Shown here in pieces: positions 50,166 to 58,929 of a DNA stretch of 64,000 nt (position 1 is the first letter of the stretch; the number at the start of each line of letters is the position of its first letter). The stretch is taken from positions 930,001 through 994,000 of the forward strand of contig NZ_CP097121.1 of assembly GCF_024029675.1 (NCBI RefSeq), read 5' to 3'. The notes beneath the pieces were generated by a model that did no database searches, was not told the DNA's origin, and was given only the letters and a program-made list of their open reading frames with translations. Origin of the DNA: Fructilactobacillus carniphilus (GTDB taxonomy: Bacteria; Bacillota; Bacilli; Lactobacillales; Lactobacillaceae). The position numbers and the translations under genes were made by a program.

Positions 50166-51248
50166 TTAATTGTCACTAGCAGTAGTAGGGTTCGCATTTG
50201 GCGAACTAGCTGCATTTTGTGGGTTAGACTTGTTCCCCACTGCCGTTGAATTAACTTGCTTTGTTTCATTAGATGATTGATTTTGCATAATTCCCTGTGG
50301 TAAATCTGATTGAGGTTGCGATACTGGCTTCAAATCTACCTTCTGGGTTTGCGGTTGATATGGGTCCCCAGTTACTGTAACAGGATTCCCTAACGTGGCA
50401 TCGTTTGGATCTGCTTTTTCAGTTGGAACGTTCGAAGCCCCATGCGGATCAAATGCGACCACCTGTGGATCTCGATCCTTATCATCCCCAGTGTATTGTC
50501 CCACTGCGGAACTGTTATCAACGTTAGGCGCTGGCGTATAATCAGAAGGCGCCCCCTTGCTGTACGGGTCATTAGCTGCTCCTGGAGTTCCATTTGGAGT
50601 GGTATTGGTGCTAGCTCCCGAACCAACCGGTCCTTTGTAATCATCAGGAGCGTTAAAAGCCTCTTGATCGACCCGATCCAAATGGTTGTGTTGAATACAA
50701 CTAATTAACGTTTGTGCGTAATCTGGTGCTGTCGCGTAACCATCTTCATGAAGGGCATTAGCAACTGAAACGTAGTCTCTAACCCCAATTAAATTGGCAT
50801 AGCGACTATTGTTCCGTAAAAAGTCCCCATAATCTTGGATACTAGTCGACCAGTCAGGATAAGATCGGAAAGAATCTGTAATAGTTACATATCCGCCACC
50901 AGAAAATTCTTGGGTGGGAAGGAAAACCGCTTGACCATTCCACGCTCCCTTAATTCCAAACAAATTGTGGTTTTGTGCAGCTAATGATGATGAACCCCAG
51001 CCACTTTCAATGATTGCTTGAGCAATGGCTACGGATGGCAGTACTCCATATTGTTTCCAGGCCATAATGGCCCCAGGACGAACTTGATTAATAAAATCTC
51101 GTTGATTGGGAGCTAAATCGGAAAAATCATCTGTTTGGACTTGAGGGGTCGCTGGTTGTTCATCGGCGTGGACCGTCGGGTGATTTACAACGCTACCTGC
51201 CAACAATAGCGATGAAAACAACACCATGTGTAGTTTTAAGAATTTCAT
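50166..51248 (-). CDS. Secreted N-acetylglucosaminidase (GH73)
   Basis: About 360 residues. Signal peptide MKFLKLHMVLFSSLLLAGSV and a cleavage region near HADEQ; a GH73 glucosaminidase domain follows, with IAQAIIESGWG (catalytic Glu) and NLFGIKGAWNG, DYGDFLRNNSRYA. A long Ser/Asn/Pro/Gly-rich tail without LysM or SH3 repeats ends the protein. The start at 51248 has AGAGGAG at nine bases; the ORF extends 43 codons upstream without any site. Likely role: peptidoglycan cutting in cell separation. Confidence 0.9.
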   Translation of the reverse strand: MKFLKLHMVLFSSLLLAGSVVNHPTVHADEQPATPQVQTDDFSDLAPNQRDFINQVRPGAIMAWKQYGVLPSVAIAQAIIESGWGSSSLAAQNHNLFGIKGAWNGQAVFLPTQEFSGGGYVTITDSFRSYPDWSTSIQDYGDFLRNNSRYANLIGVRDYVSVANALHEDGYATAPDYAQTLISCIQHNHLDRVDQEAFNAPDDYKGPVGSGASTNTTPNGTPGAANDPYSKGAPSDYTPAPNVDNSSAVGQYTGDDKDRDPQVVAFDPHGASNVPTEKADPNDATLGNPVTVTGDPYQPQTQKVDLKPVSQPQSDLPQGIMQNQSSNETKQVNSTAVGNKSNPQNAASSPNANPTTASDN

Positions 51249-51422
51249 TAGCATGATCTCCTCTATCCAGATTGTGGACAGTCTTCGGTAATGTTTAGGT
51301 ACACATTTAAATACGACAAAATCAATGATTTCGTCGTAACTGAAAAAATCTAGCTTTATTATAGCACATTTAAGCAATAAATATTTTAGATTATCTAAAA
51401 ATTATCTTCCCATTTTCCAACT

Positions 51423-51452
51423 AAAAAAACGACTGCCGCAGCAATCGTTTTT
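51423..51452 (-). terminator. Terminator of the pst-phoU operon
   Basis: AACGATTGCTGC and GCAGTCGTT arms and a T-run on the minus strand, just after phoU. Confidence 0.85.
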
Positions 51453-51462
51453 GCATTACAAG

Positions 51463-52140
51463 TTATTCCGCATCAGCGTCACTGGCTTCTCCCAGTTCCA
51501 CAATCTTACCGGTATCGCTATAAATTAAGTATTCGGCGAGGTTCACAATGTGATCCCCAATTCGTTCTAACAACCGAATTACCATCAAATAGCTGGAAGC
51601 AGCAACCGCTGTAGCAGGGTTTTCGAGAATCCCTTCGGTAATCGCCGTCCGGGTGTTGTGATAATATTCATCAATTCTACGATCTTCTTGAACAATCACT
51701 GGGGCAATTTCTGCATCAAAAGTAGTGTAAGCATCCAAAATTTCCTCTAACATCTTCCGGATGTGTTTAGTAATCTTAGCAATCACGATTTCAACGTCTG
51801 AAATCCGCGGATTACCCTTGGCCTGAAGGGTTTCTCTGGCAATGTTAACCGCATTATCCCCAATCCGTTCTAGGTCCGTGCTTGACTTTAAATAGCTAAT
51901 GATGATGCGAAAGTCCCGCGCCACCGGCTGTTGGAGTGCAATTAGATTCATTGCATCCGTTTCCAGTTGAGTTTCGTTGCCATTCACTTCGTTATCGCCG
52001 TCAATTACTTGATGCGCTAGCTCTACGTCGTGATCAATGTAAGACTTCGTTGATTGATAAATTTGTTCGCTAACGTCCACGCCCATGTCCGTAAACCCCT
52101 GGCGGAGCTTTGCTAGTCGATCGTCAAATGTATTTGCCAT
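51463..52140 (-). CDS. phoU: Phosphate transport regulator PhoU
   Basis: A 225-residue all-helical protein of two PhoU repeats, with the metal-binding pattern RIGDNAVNIA in the first repeat and RIGDHIVNLAEY in the second. PhoU restrains Pst uptake and, in species with PhoR, links Pst to Pho signalling. Last gene of the pst operon; no PhoR lies alongside. Confidence 0.96.
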   Translation of the reverse strand: MANTFDDRLAKLRQGFTDMGVDVSEQIYQSTKSYIDHDVELAHQVIDGDNEVNGNETQLETDAMNLIALQQPVARDFRIIISYLKSSTDLERIGDNAVNIARETLQAKGNPRISDVEIVIAKITKHIRKMLEEILDAYTTFDAEIAPVIVQEDRRIDEYYHNTRTAITEGILENPATAVAASSYLMVIRLLERIGDHIVNLAEYLIYSDTGKIVELGEASDADAE

Positions 52141-52161
52141 GGTTAATTCCTCCTCTGCTGC

Positions 52162-52929
52162 TTAGCCAAATTTACCGTTTAAGTAGTCACTGGTTTCCTG
52201 TTTTTCCGGGTTCAAGAAGATGTGCTTGGTTTTACCGGTTTCGACTAGTTTACCATTTAGCATGAAGGCCGTTCGATCCGAAATCCGGGAAGCCTGCTGC
52301 ATGCTGTGGGTCACAATGATAATTGTATACTGGTCCTTAATTTTCAAAAGGGTTTCTTCAATTTCGGCACTAGAGATTGGATCCAATGCACTCGTCGGTT
52401 CATCTAGTAAAATCACTTCGGGGCGCACCGCCAGTAGCCGGGCAATACAGATTCGTTGCTGCTGTCCTCCAGAAAAGGATAACGCATCTTTATTTAAGTC
52501 ATCCTTAACTTCTTCCCAGACGGCCGCCTGACGTAAACTAGCTTCCACCCGTTCGTCTAACATCTTTTTATCCTTAATCCCTTGCACCCGCAAACCATAA
52601 GCCACGTTGTCATAAACGGAAAAGGGAAATGGATTGGGTTGTTGAAACACCATTCCCACCTGTTTGCGCAACGCTACCACGTCTTGTTTGGGGCTATAAA
52701 TATCTTGCCCATCGAGCCGGAAACTCCCCGTGATGGAAACCCCATCCACCAAATCATTCATCCGGTTAATGCAGCGCAGGTAGGTTGATTTTCCACACCC
52801 GGAAGGTCCAATTAGTGCGGTAATTTCGTGCTGATTAAAATCCAAGTTGATCCCATGAAGGGCTTCGTGTTCTCCATAGTACAACCGCACGTCGTTGGTA
52901 GTTAAAAGCGGTTCTTTCGTGGTTGCCAT
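52162..52929 (-). CDS. pstB: Phosphate ABC transporter ATP-binding protein PstB (second copy)
   Basis: About 255 residues: Walker [13 protein letters not shown], signature [18 protein letters not shown], Walker [15 protein letters not shown]. The start at 52929 (MATTKEPL) has GGAGGAG upstream; a longer ORF to 53022 lies within the preceding pstB and has no site. Belongs to a tandem pair with the copy at 52940, so two ATPases serve one membrane complex. Confidence 0.94.
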   Translation of the reverse strand: MATTKEPLLTTNDVRLYYGEHEALHGINLDFNQHEITALIGPSGCGKSTYLRCINRMNDLVDGVSITGSFRLDGQDIYSPKQDVVALRKQVGMVFQQPNPFPFSVYDNVAYGLRVQGIKDKKMLDERVEASLRQAAVWEEVKDDLNKDALSFSGGQQQRICIARLLAVRPEVILLDEPTSALDPISSAEIEETLLKIKDQYTIIIVTHSMQQASRISDRTAFMLNGKLVETGKTKHIFLNPEKQETSDYLNGKFG

Positions 52930-52939
52930 GTGCTCCTCC

Positions 52940-53728
52940 TTAGCCAAAGTGTCCCGAAATGTAATCTTCCGTCGCCTGCATCCGTGGATTTGTAAATAAT
53001 TCTTCGGTCTGATTAAACTCAATCACGTGTCCGAGGTGAAAGAAGGCCGTAAAGTCACTCGCACGAGCTGCCTGCTGCATGTTATGGGTCACAATGATAA
53101 TCGTGTAGTGCTGCTTTAATTCTTGTAAAGTCGTTTCAATCTTGCGGCTCGAAATCGGATCCAGAGCACTCGTCGGTTCATCCATTAACAAAATATCTGG
53201 TTTCACCGCAATCGCCCGCGCAATGCACAGCCGTTGCTGCTGCCCTCCGGATAAGGAAAGGGCACTTTGGTTGAGCTTATCCTTAACCTCGTCCCACAAC
53301 GCTGCGCCCCTCAGACTTTGTTCAACTTGCTGATCAATGTCCTCCGTCATGCCATTTTCGCGGAGGGCAAACGCAATGTTTTCATAAATCGACTTGGCAA
53401 AGGGATTGGGGTGTTGAAAGACCATCCCGATGTTTTTGCGGACTTCATACACATTAATCTGAGCTTGATTGATATCTAATCCTTGGTACTCAATCGCCCC
53501 TTTCACAGTGGCCACGTTATCGTTTAAGCGATTTAAGCTCCGTAAAAAAGTCGATTTCCCGGATCCAGACGCCCCAATCAAAGCGGTAATCTGATTCTTC
53601 GGAAAGCGTAGGTTCGCATCAAACGTTGCCTGCTTGTTACCGTAAAAAACGTCCAGGTGCTTAGTTTCTAACGCAATCGGATCCGGAACCTTGGTTAAGT
53701 AGTGTTCCTCTAAGTTATAAGTTGCCAC
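52940..53728 (-). CDS. pstB: Phosphate ABC transporter ATP-binding protein PstB (first copy)
   Basis: A 262-residue ATPase with Walker [13 protein letters not shown], signature [18 protein letters not shown] and Walker [15 protein letters not shown]. Clearly related to, but diverged from, the following PstB. In lactobacilli and streptococci two PstB copies are common; a heterodimer is possible. Follows pstA by 15 bp. Confidence 0.94.
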   Translation of the reverse strand: MATYNLEEHYLTKVPDPIALETKHLDVFYGNKQATFDANLRFPKNQITALIGASGSGKSTFLRSLNRLNDNVATVKGAIEYQGLDINQAQINVYEVRKNIGMVFQHPNPFAKSIYENIAFALRENGMTEDIDQQVEQSLRGAALWDEVKDKLNQSALSLSGGQQQRLCIARAIAVKPDILLMDEPTSALDPISSRKIETTLQELKQHYTIIIVTHNMQQAARASDFTAFFHLGHVIEFNQTEELFTNPRMQATEDYISGHFG

Positions 53729-53743
53729 GGGGACTCCTTTCTC

Positions 53744-54646
53744 CTACTTGGTACCACTCATCTTGCGGTAACAGTAGTTCCCAAGATAACGCGATAACAG
53801 AATAATCAGTAAAATCACAATGATCAAAACGGCCGACGCTCCACTAGAAATCTGGTCCGCATCTGGTGTAATTCCGTCTGTGTTCAGCTTCCAAATGTGA
53901 ACCGCCAAAGTTTCGGCGGGACGCATCGGATTCAGAAAGCTCGTGGGACTAAACGGATTCCAGTTACTGTAGCTAATTACCGGCGTACTTTGTCCCGCCG
54001 TAAAGATTAGGGCAGCGGCTTCTCCAAAAATTCGACCGGCACTTAAAATTACTCCGGTCACTAACCCGGGAACAGCAGCTGGCAAAATAATTTTAGTAAT
54101 CGTTCGCCATTGTGACAGTCCCAGCGCCCAGCCCGCTTCTCGTTGTGAATGCGGTACAGCTGTGAGGGCTTCTTCCGTGTTTCTAGTTAGCAATGGAAGG
54201 TTCACAAACATTAACGCAAATGCTCCTGAAATAATGGAAAAGTCCAACTGGAATTTAATGACCAATACCAGGTAGCCAAACAGGCCGACCACAATCGAAG
54301 GCAATGAACTCAAGACTTCAATTAACGTCCGCACCGTACTGGTCAACCACGACGGTTTAGCAAATTCGGAGAGATAGATGCCGGCCCCGAGCGCTAACGG
54401 ACACGAGATGACCAACGTAATTACTAGAATGTAAATCGAATTAAAGAGTTCATTGGCAATTCCTCCACCGGCGCCAAATTCCTTGGACGGTGAGGTCAAA
54501 AAGTGCCAGGAAACGTGGGGTACTCCAGTAATTAGGATGTAACCCAGTAAGGCAATTAAAATCAAGACCACGATTCCCACCATGCCTTTAATGCCCCATA
54601 AGGCCCAGCGGTTCGCTCGGTTTGCTTTAACAGTGCTTTCGTTCAT
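53744..54646 (-). CDS. pstA: Phosphate ABC transporter permease PstA
   Basis: A 300-residue permease with six membrane helices and the cytoplasmic EAA-type loop REAGWALGLSQWRTITKIILPAA near residue 167. Overlaps the pstC stop by one base. Forms the channel with PstC. Confidence 0.94.
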   Translation of the reverse strand: MNESTVKANRANRWALWGIKGMVGIVVLILIALLGYILITGVPHVSWHFLTSPSKEFGAGGGIANELFNSIYILVITLVISCPLALGAGIYLSEFAKPSWLTSTVRTLIEVLSSLPSIVVGLFGYLVLVIKFQLDFSIISGAFALMFVNLPLLTRNTEEALTAVPHSQREAGWALGLSQWRTITKIILPAAVPGLVTGVILSAGRIFGEAAALIFTAGQSTPVISYSNWNPFSPTSFLNPMRPAETLAVHIWKLNTDGITPDADQISSGASAVLIIVILLIILLSRYLGNYCYRKMSGTK

Positions 54647-55566
54647 TATTTCAGCTCCCCTCTTTTTCCAATCAATTTCACCAGTACGTTAAAGATGACG
54701 GACATCAACAGTAAAACCAGTGCTAAGGACCACAGAGCGTTATTGGGCAAGGTTCCCATGATGGTATCCCCCATTTGGGAGGTTAATTGGCTGGTCAACG
54801 TTGACGTAGGCGAAACCAAGTTGGTGGGTACAATTGCTGCGTTCCCAATCACCATTTGCACGGCCAGTGCTTCTCCAAAGGCCCGCGCCATTCCAAAAAC
54901 CACGGCCGTCATAATTCCCGGTAAAGCTGCCCGTAAAATCACCTTGTAAATCGTTTGCCATCTCGTGGCTCCTAGCGCTAATGAAGCATTCCGATAGTAG
55001 CCAGGGACTTGTTTTAAACTATCAATCGTGAGGGAGGTAATCGTCGGTAGAATCATTACAAAGAGAACAATTGCGCCCGCTAATACCCCGAATCCAGTGC
55101 CGCCAAAGACCGTGCGGAGGGCCGGAACAATCACTACCAGGCCAACAAACCCATACACCACGGACGGAATTCCAACCAACAGTTCAATCACGGGTTGTAA
55201 CATCCGAGCGCCCTTTTTTGGAGCCAGCTCCGTCATGTACACCGCTACGGCCACGGCAAAGGGCGTTGCAAAGAGCGCTGCCAACAGGGTCACCGCAAAC
55301 GATGCCACAATCATGGCAAGCGCTCCTACTTCGGGTTTCCCATTAGCTCCCATTTGACCCGGATTCCAATCACTCTTCGTGAGAAAGTCCCAAACTGAAA
55401 TATGGTTATCCGTAAAGGTTGCCAACCCATGAATGGCAATAAAGCCAATGATGGAAACCGTTAGAATCATAATAAAGCTGACACAAATGAAACTAATCCA
55501 ACGTCCCCGCCGGTCTTGGCGAGTCGCTGCGCTTGGTTTCATTAATCGTTTTTGAATGTTATTCAT
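54646..55566 (-). CDS. pstC: Phosphate ABC transporter permease PstC
   Basis: A 306-residue permease with six helices; family stretches include IPSVVYGFVGLVVIVPALR and the EAA-type loop NASLALGATRWQTIYKVILRAA. Partner of PstA. Sits 12 bp after pstS. Confidence 0.94.
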   Translation of the reverse strand: MNNIQKRLMKPSAATRQDRRGRWISFICVSFIMILTVSIIGFIAIHGLATFTDNHISVWDFLTKSDWNPGQMGANGKPEVGALAMIVASFAVTLLAALFATPFAVAVAVYMTELAPKKGARMLQPVIELLVGIPSVVYGFVGLVVIVPALRTVFGGTGFGVLAGAIVLFVMILPTITSLTIDSLKQVPGYYRNASLALGATRWQTIYKVILRAALPGIMTAVVFGMARAFGEALAVQMVIGNAAIVPTNLVSPTSTLTSQLTSQMGDTIMGTLPNNALWSLALVLLLMSVIFNVLVKLIGKRGELK

Positions 55567-55577
55567 GGCTTTCTCCT

Positions 55578-56444
55578 TTACTGTCGACCTGGTAAGACCC
55601 GATTATCCGGGGTCATGTGAACTTTCATGTCATGAACACTAACGTAACCAGCTTCTTTCACTAATTTCGCTTGTACCGGTTTTGACATCAGGTAGTTGAC
55701 AAAAGCTTGGGTCGCCTTGCTCGGGTGTTTGGCAGTATACATGTGTTCGTATGACCAAATCCGCCATTTATTGGTGGTAATGTTAGCTGCCGTGGGCTCC
55801 ACTCCGTCGACGCTCAATGTTTTAATCTGTTTGTTTAAATATGGAAGTGACAGATAACTAATCGTCCCCGGCGTGTTTTGGACAATCTTCTTCACGGTTC
55901 CATTTGAATCTTGTTCCTGGCTCTTCACCGGCTGTTGGCCCTTCAAGACCTTAGCTTCAAAAGTCTTGCGGGTTCCACTTCCCTGGGCCCGGTTAATCAC
56001 GATAATCGGGAGGTCCTTACCACCGACTTCCTTCCAGTTTTTAATCTTTCCGGTAAAGATTTTTTCTAATTGTTGTTCCGTCAGGTTTTTAACCCCATTT
56101 TCTTCGTTAGCAACGGGAGCAATCCCGACCACAGCAACCTGATGATCTTTCAACTTGTTAGCATGGATTCCGTCCTTTTGCTCGGCAAAAATATCAGAAT
56201 TTCCCACGTTGACCGCACCGGTTTCAGCTTGACTAAGTCCCGTTCCCGAGCCGCCCCCTTGGACGGTAACCGTATACTGTTTATGTTCAGTTTGAAAATC
56301 ACTCCCGGCTTTTTGTACCAGGGGTTGCATCGCCGTCGAACCCACAGCCGTTACCGCATTTCCCTTGTTTTTCGTTCCGCAACCACTTAACAATAAAATG
56401 CCCGCCGCGGCTAAGCCCACGGGGATTAACTTGCCTAATCGCAT
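55578..56444 (-). CDS. pstS: Phosphate-binding lipoprotein PstS
   Basis: About 288 residues. Signal sequence and lipobox read LAAAGILLLSGCGTKN, so the mature protein is tethered by its lipid-modified cysteine. Binding-site segments AVGSTAMQPLVQKAGSDF, GGGSGTGLSQAETGAVNVGNSD and RAQGSGTRKTFE are typical phosphate loops. The start at 56444 (MRLGKLIPVG) has GAGGGAGG upstream; the ORF extends further without support. First gene of the operon, below a Pho box. Confidence 0.95.
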   Translation of the reverse strand: MRLGKLIPVGLAAAGILLLSGCGTKNKGNAVTAVGSTAMQPLVQKAGSDFQTEHKQYTVTVQGGGSGTGLSQAETGAVNVGNSDIFAEQKDGIHANKLKDHQVAVVGIAPVANEENGVKNLTEQQLEKIFTGKIKNWKEVGGKDLPIIVINRAQGSGTRKTFEAKVLKGQQPVKSQEQDSNGTVKKIVQNTPGTISYLSLPYLNKQIKTLSVDGVEPTAANITTNKWRIWSYEHMYTAKHPSKATQAFVNYLMSKPVQAKLVKEAGYVSVHDMKVHMTPDNRVLPGRQ

Positions 56445-56484
56445 AGGTGCCTCCCTCTTATTCATGTATTTCATTGCAAAACCA

Positions 56485-56538
56485 AGTATAATTAACCAAT
56501 GTAAAGGTCCTGTGTGCTTTATGTAAAGATTATGTAAA
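56485..56538 (-). promoter_or_regulatory. Pho box and pstS promoter
   Basis: On the minus strand four hexamers, TTTACA, TTTACA, CACACA and TTTACA (56533, 56522, 56511, 56500 as lower ends), recur at exactly 11 bp. This is the PhoP-box pattern of Bacillus (TTAACA/TTTACA-type repeats with 5-bp gaps). A TATACT -10 follows at 56485-56490. The last repeats lie in the -35 region, as expected for an activator-dependent promoter. The box also lies directly before the divergent regulator's ribosome site. Confidence 0.88.
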
Positions 56539-56553
56539 AATTGAGGTGAGGGT

Positions 56554-57276
56554 GTGCAACACGTAACGTTAGTAACCAAACAACTCCGTTTAGCCATTGA
56601 TTTAGGGCAAGCCTTTAATGATCATGATTTTTTTGTTGACACCGTTGACGATCCGACCCAAGTGGCTTCCGTAATGGAACAAAAACAGAGTGGCGGTTTG
56701 TTGTGGGATCTCACGGCGTTCCCACTGGACCAATTTGAAACCCAGTTGCACGAGTTCCGCCACATGAACCAGCTTCCCATTATCATTCTGGCTAATTCTC
56801 CGGAACTAGCCACCACTATTTTTCAAGCCGGTTTTGACGACTACGTGATTGCCCCGTGGGACGCATTCGAATTGTTAGCTCGGTTTGAGCAAAAGCACCA
56901 GCTTTATATGCAACTATCCCAAACCAAGTCCCCCCAATCACCTAAACGCCCTAATTTACGTTTTGATGACGTCGTGATTGACCGCCAAAAATACAAGGCC
57001 TTTAAACAAAATCAAGATTTGGGACTCACCCCTAAGGAATTAAAACTGCTTTTGTATCTAATCGAACATGCTCCCCAAGTTCTAAGTCGAGCCCAATTGC
57101 TGGAGGGCGTCTGGGGCGATCAATATGATATTTCTGAAACTTCTCGAATGGTCGACATTCACATTAGCCACCTTCGCGATAAAATTGAAGTTGACCCTAA
57201 GCATCCGAAACACATTAAGACGGTCCGCGGGTTTGGCTACCACTTTGTTGGTAATTACCAAATTAAAAAGAGCTGA
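56554..57276 (+). CDS. PhoP-like OmpR-family regulator with degenerate receiver
   Basis: A 240-residue regulator. The C-terminal winged helix is intact (LTPKELKLLLYLIEHAP, HISHLRDKIEVDPKH, VRGFGYHFVG). The receiver lacks the N-terminal acidic pair (VTLVTKQ in place of DDE), the Thr/Ser switch (ILANS in place of LTA) and the conserved Lys (YVIAPWDAF in place of TKPF). Only a possible phospho-acceptor Asp (LLWDLT) remains. It starts at GTG 56554 with GAGGTGAGG upstream, divergent from pst across the Pho box. No histidine kinase gene lies next to it. The family role is activation of pst; signalling must differ. Confidence 0.85.
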   Translation: MQHVTLVTKQLRLAIDLGQAFNDHDFFVDTVDDPTQVASVMEQKQSGGLLWDLTAFPLDQFETQLHEFRHMNQLPIIILANSPELATTIFQAGFDDYVIAPWDAFELLARFEQKHQLYMQLSQTKSPQSPKRPNLRFDDVVIDRQKYKAFKQNQDLGLTPKELKLLLYLIEHAPQVLSRAQLLEGVWGDQYDISETSRMVDIHISHLRDKIEVDPKHPKHIKTVRGFGYHFVGNYQIKKS

Positions 57277-57296
57277 ACGGCTCAGCTCTTCTTTTA
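57268..57296. terminator. Terminator between convergent genes
   Basis: AAGAGCTGA and TCAGCTCTT arms around a five-base loop with a T-rich tail; it overlaps the regulator stop codon and serves both sides. Confidence 0.8.
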
Positions 57297-57746
57297 CGCT
57301 AAATAATCAATAACCGCTTGGGCCATCTTTTCTGATTGATGATTAAAAAACGGTGGTAAGTCCGTCAACGGAAAGTAGCGCAAGGCACTCGTTTCCGCCG
57401 TTTGATGGTCCAGCAATTGACCACCCGTTTTGCGGACCAGAAAGAAATTAGTAATGCATTGCACCTCATCACCATTGGGGTACTTGAAACAATCGCCGTC
57501 AAAAACGTGTAAAAGTCGAATGGGTTCCACGTCTAAGCCAGAATCCTCTTTAAATTCCCGCTTTAAGGTTTCAACGATTCGTTCGCCGTATTCCATGTAA
57601 CCCCCCGGAAAACACCAATCGTTTTTACCGGTCCGTTCCTGCAGTAGTACCTGATTTTGCTCGTTTAAAAGTGCTCCACTGGCCGTATTCAAAATTAACG
57701 GGCGATGCCCAACCAATTGGCGAAGCTCATGAATGTAATCTGCCAT
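57294..57746 (-). CDS. NUDIX hydrolase
   Basis: About 150 residues. NUDIX box GGYMEYGERIVETLKREFKE followed by DSGLDV fits GX5EX7REUXEEXGU except for Asp at the second Glu of the EE pair. Substrates of this group are nucleoside diphosphates linked to another moiety; here unknown. The start at 57746 (MADYIHELR) has AGGAG upstream; the longer frame to 57809 is unsupported. Confidence 0.87.
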   Translation of the reverse strand: MADYIHELRQLVGHRPLILNTASGALLNEQNQVLLQERTGKNDWCFPGGYMEYGERIVETLKREFKEDSGLDVEPIRLLHVFDGDCFKYPNGDEVQCITNFFLVRKTGGQLLDHQTAETSALRYFPLTDLPPFFNHQSEKMAQAVIDYLA

Positions 57747-57892
57747 TAGAAAATTCTCCTTTTGCGCTAAGGTTGGTCTTAATTTAGACCTATTACAACT
57801 AAAAAGCAAGGATTAATTTATGAACATTTAATCCTCATTCAATTAAAATCATACGGATAACCGAATAATCAATTTTATTTAACAAAAAAAGG

Positions 57893-57921
57893 TTGTCAAA
57901 CATGAACTTAGTTGCTAAAAT
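57893..57921 (+). promoter_or_regulatory. Promoter of the tRNA-Asn pair
   Basis: TTGTCA (57893-57898) and TAAAAT (57916-57921) with a 17-bp spacer, 49 bp before the first tRNA. Confidence 0.75.
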
Positions 57922-57969
57922 ATAGTTATTCGCTTGGGTAATTAGCAAGCGAATTTCAGTTTTTCTTAT

Positions 57970-58043
57970 TGCTGTGTAGTTCAGTTGGTAGAAACACCTG
58001 ACTGTTAATCAGGATGTCGCTGGTTCGAGCCCAGCCACAGCAG
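57970..58043 (+). tRNA. tRNA-Asn (GTT), first copy
   Basis: A 74-nt cloverleaf with anticodon GTT. Acceptor pairs are TGCTGTG with CACAGCA. The D arm carries one extra A (GAAAC) and a weak closing pair. The 3' CCA is not encoded. Confidence 0.95.
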
Positions 58044-58076
58044 TTCCAGCAGTCGCTGGTTATCATTTTCACTTCT

Positions 58077-58150
58077 TGACGTGTAGTTCAGTTGGTAGAA
58101 ACACCTGACTGTTAATCAGGATGTCGCTGGTTCGAGCCCAGCCACGTCAG
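58077..58150 (+). tRNA. tRNA-Asn (GTT), second copy
   Basis: Identical to the first copy from the D arm through the T arm. The acceptor is TGACGTG with CACGTCA, differing at two base pairs with both sides changed, so pairing is kept. Confidence 0.95.
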
Positions 58151-58164
58151 TATTCTTTTCAAAG

Positions 58165-58188
58165 TTCTTCCCGTGGGAGGGCTTTTTG
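58165..58188 (+). terminator. Terminator of the tRNA-Asn unit
   Basis: TCTTCC and GGAGGG arms, partly G-U paired, followed by CTTTTTG on the plus strand. Confidence 0.6.
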
Positions 58189-58208
58189 TTTATTCTAATT
58201 TCCCAATT

Positions 58209-58246
58209 AAAAAGGAGTTCCAACTAGCACAGTTGGAGCTCCTTTA
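58209..58246 (-). terminator. Terminator of the TetR-ABC operon
   Basis: AAAGGAG(C)TCCAACT and AGTTGGA(A)CTCCTTT arms and a T-run on the minus strand, directly after the ATPase gene. Confidence 0.85.
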
Positions 58247-58252
58247 GCTTTA

Positions 58253-58927
58253 TTAACGTTGTTTGGTTAAGTTGCCATCCACTAGTTCATAAATGTGATC
58301 CGCGTAATCGTGCATCCGCTCGTCATGGGTCACGACCACGACCGCCCGGCCTTGCTGTTTGGCCGCGGAAGCCAATAGTTCACAAACCTTATAAACCCGT
58401 TTTTCGTCCAACGAGGCTGTCGGTTCATCGGCTAAAATAACAGCCGGTTGCGTGTACAGTCCGCGGGCGATCGCCACCCGCTGACTTTGTCCTCCAGATA
58501 GTTCAGCGGGGTATTGCTGCAACAGTTGACTCACATCCAGAGTTTGGAGGAGCTGATCAAACTGTTCTCCAGCTAGATTTCCTGTAGGTTTTACCTGATC
58601 AACCAGTTGGAACTGATCGTCAACTGTTAGAAACGGAACCAAAGTATGAGCCTGTAAGATGAAGCCAATTTTTTCTAACCGAAAATGATCCTGTTCTCGA
58701 CTGCTAAGTTGGTTAACCTGGGTTCCATCTAGCCAGACCTCTCCGTCATCTGGATTCCGGAGCGCTCCCATAATTGTTAAAAGAGTACTTTTCCCAGATC
58801 CAGATGGTCCAGTAATGATCGTGACTTCCCCGGCGTTGCTGGTAAAATTCACGTTATCTAACACCCGATACCGATTTTCTTCCGTGCCAAAACTCTTGGT
58901 AATGTTCTTTAATTCAATGCTTGCCAT
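58253..58927 (-). CDS. ABC exporter ATP-binding protein (LolD/MacB type)
   Basis: A 224-residue ATPase: Walker A TGPSGSGKSTLLTI, signature LSGGQSQRVAIARG, Walker B VILADEPTASLDE. Stops 2 bp after the FtsX-like permease, its partner. The type exports lipoproteins, peptides or drugs; the substrate is unknown. Third gene after the TetR regulator. Confidence 0.9.
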   Translation of the reverse strand: MASIELKNITKSFGTEENRYRVLDNVNFTSNAGEVTIITGPSGSGKSTLLTIMGALRNPDDGEVWLDGTQVNQLSSREQDHFRLEKIGFILQAHTLVPFLTVDDQFQLVDQVKPTGNLAGEQFDQLLQTLDVSQLLQQYPAELSGGQSQRVAIARGLYTQPAVILADEPTASLDEKRVYKVCELLASAAKQQGRAVVVVTHDERMHDYADHIYELVDGNLTKQR

Positions 58928-58929
58928 CG

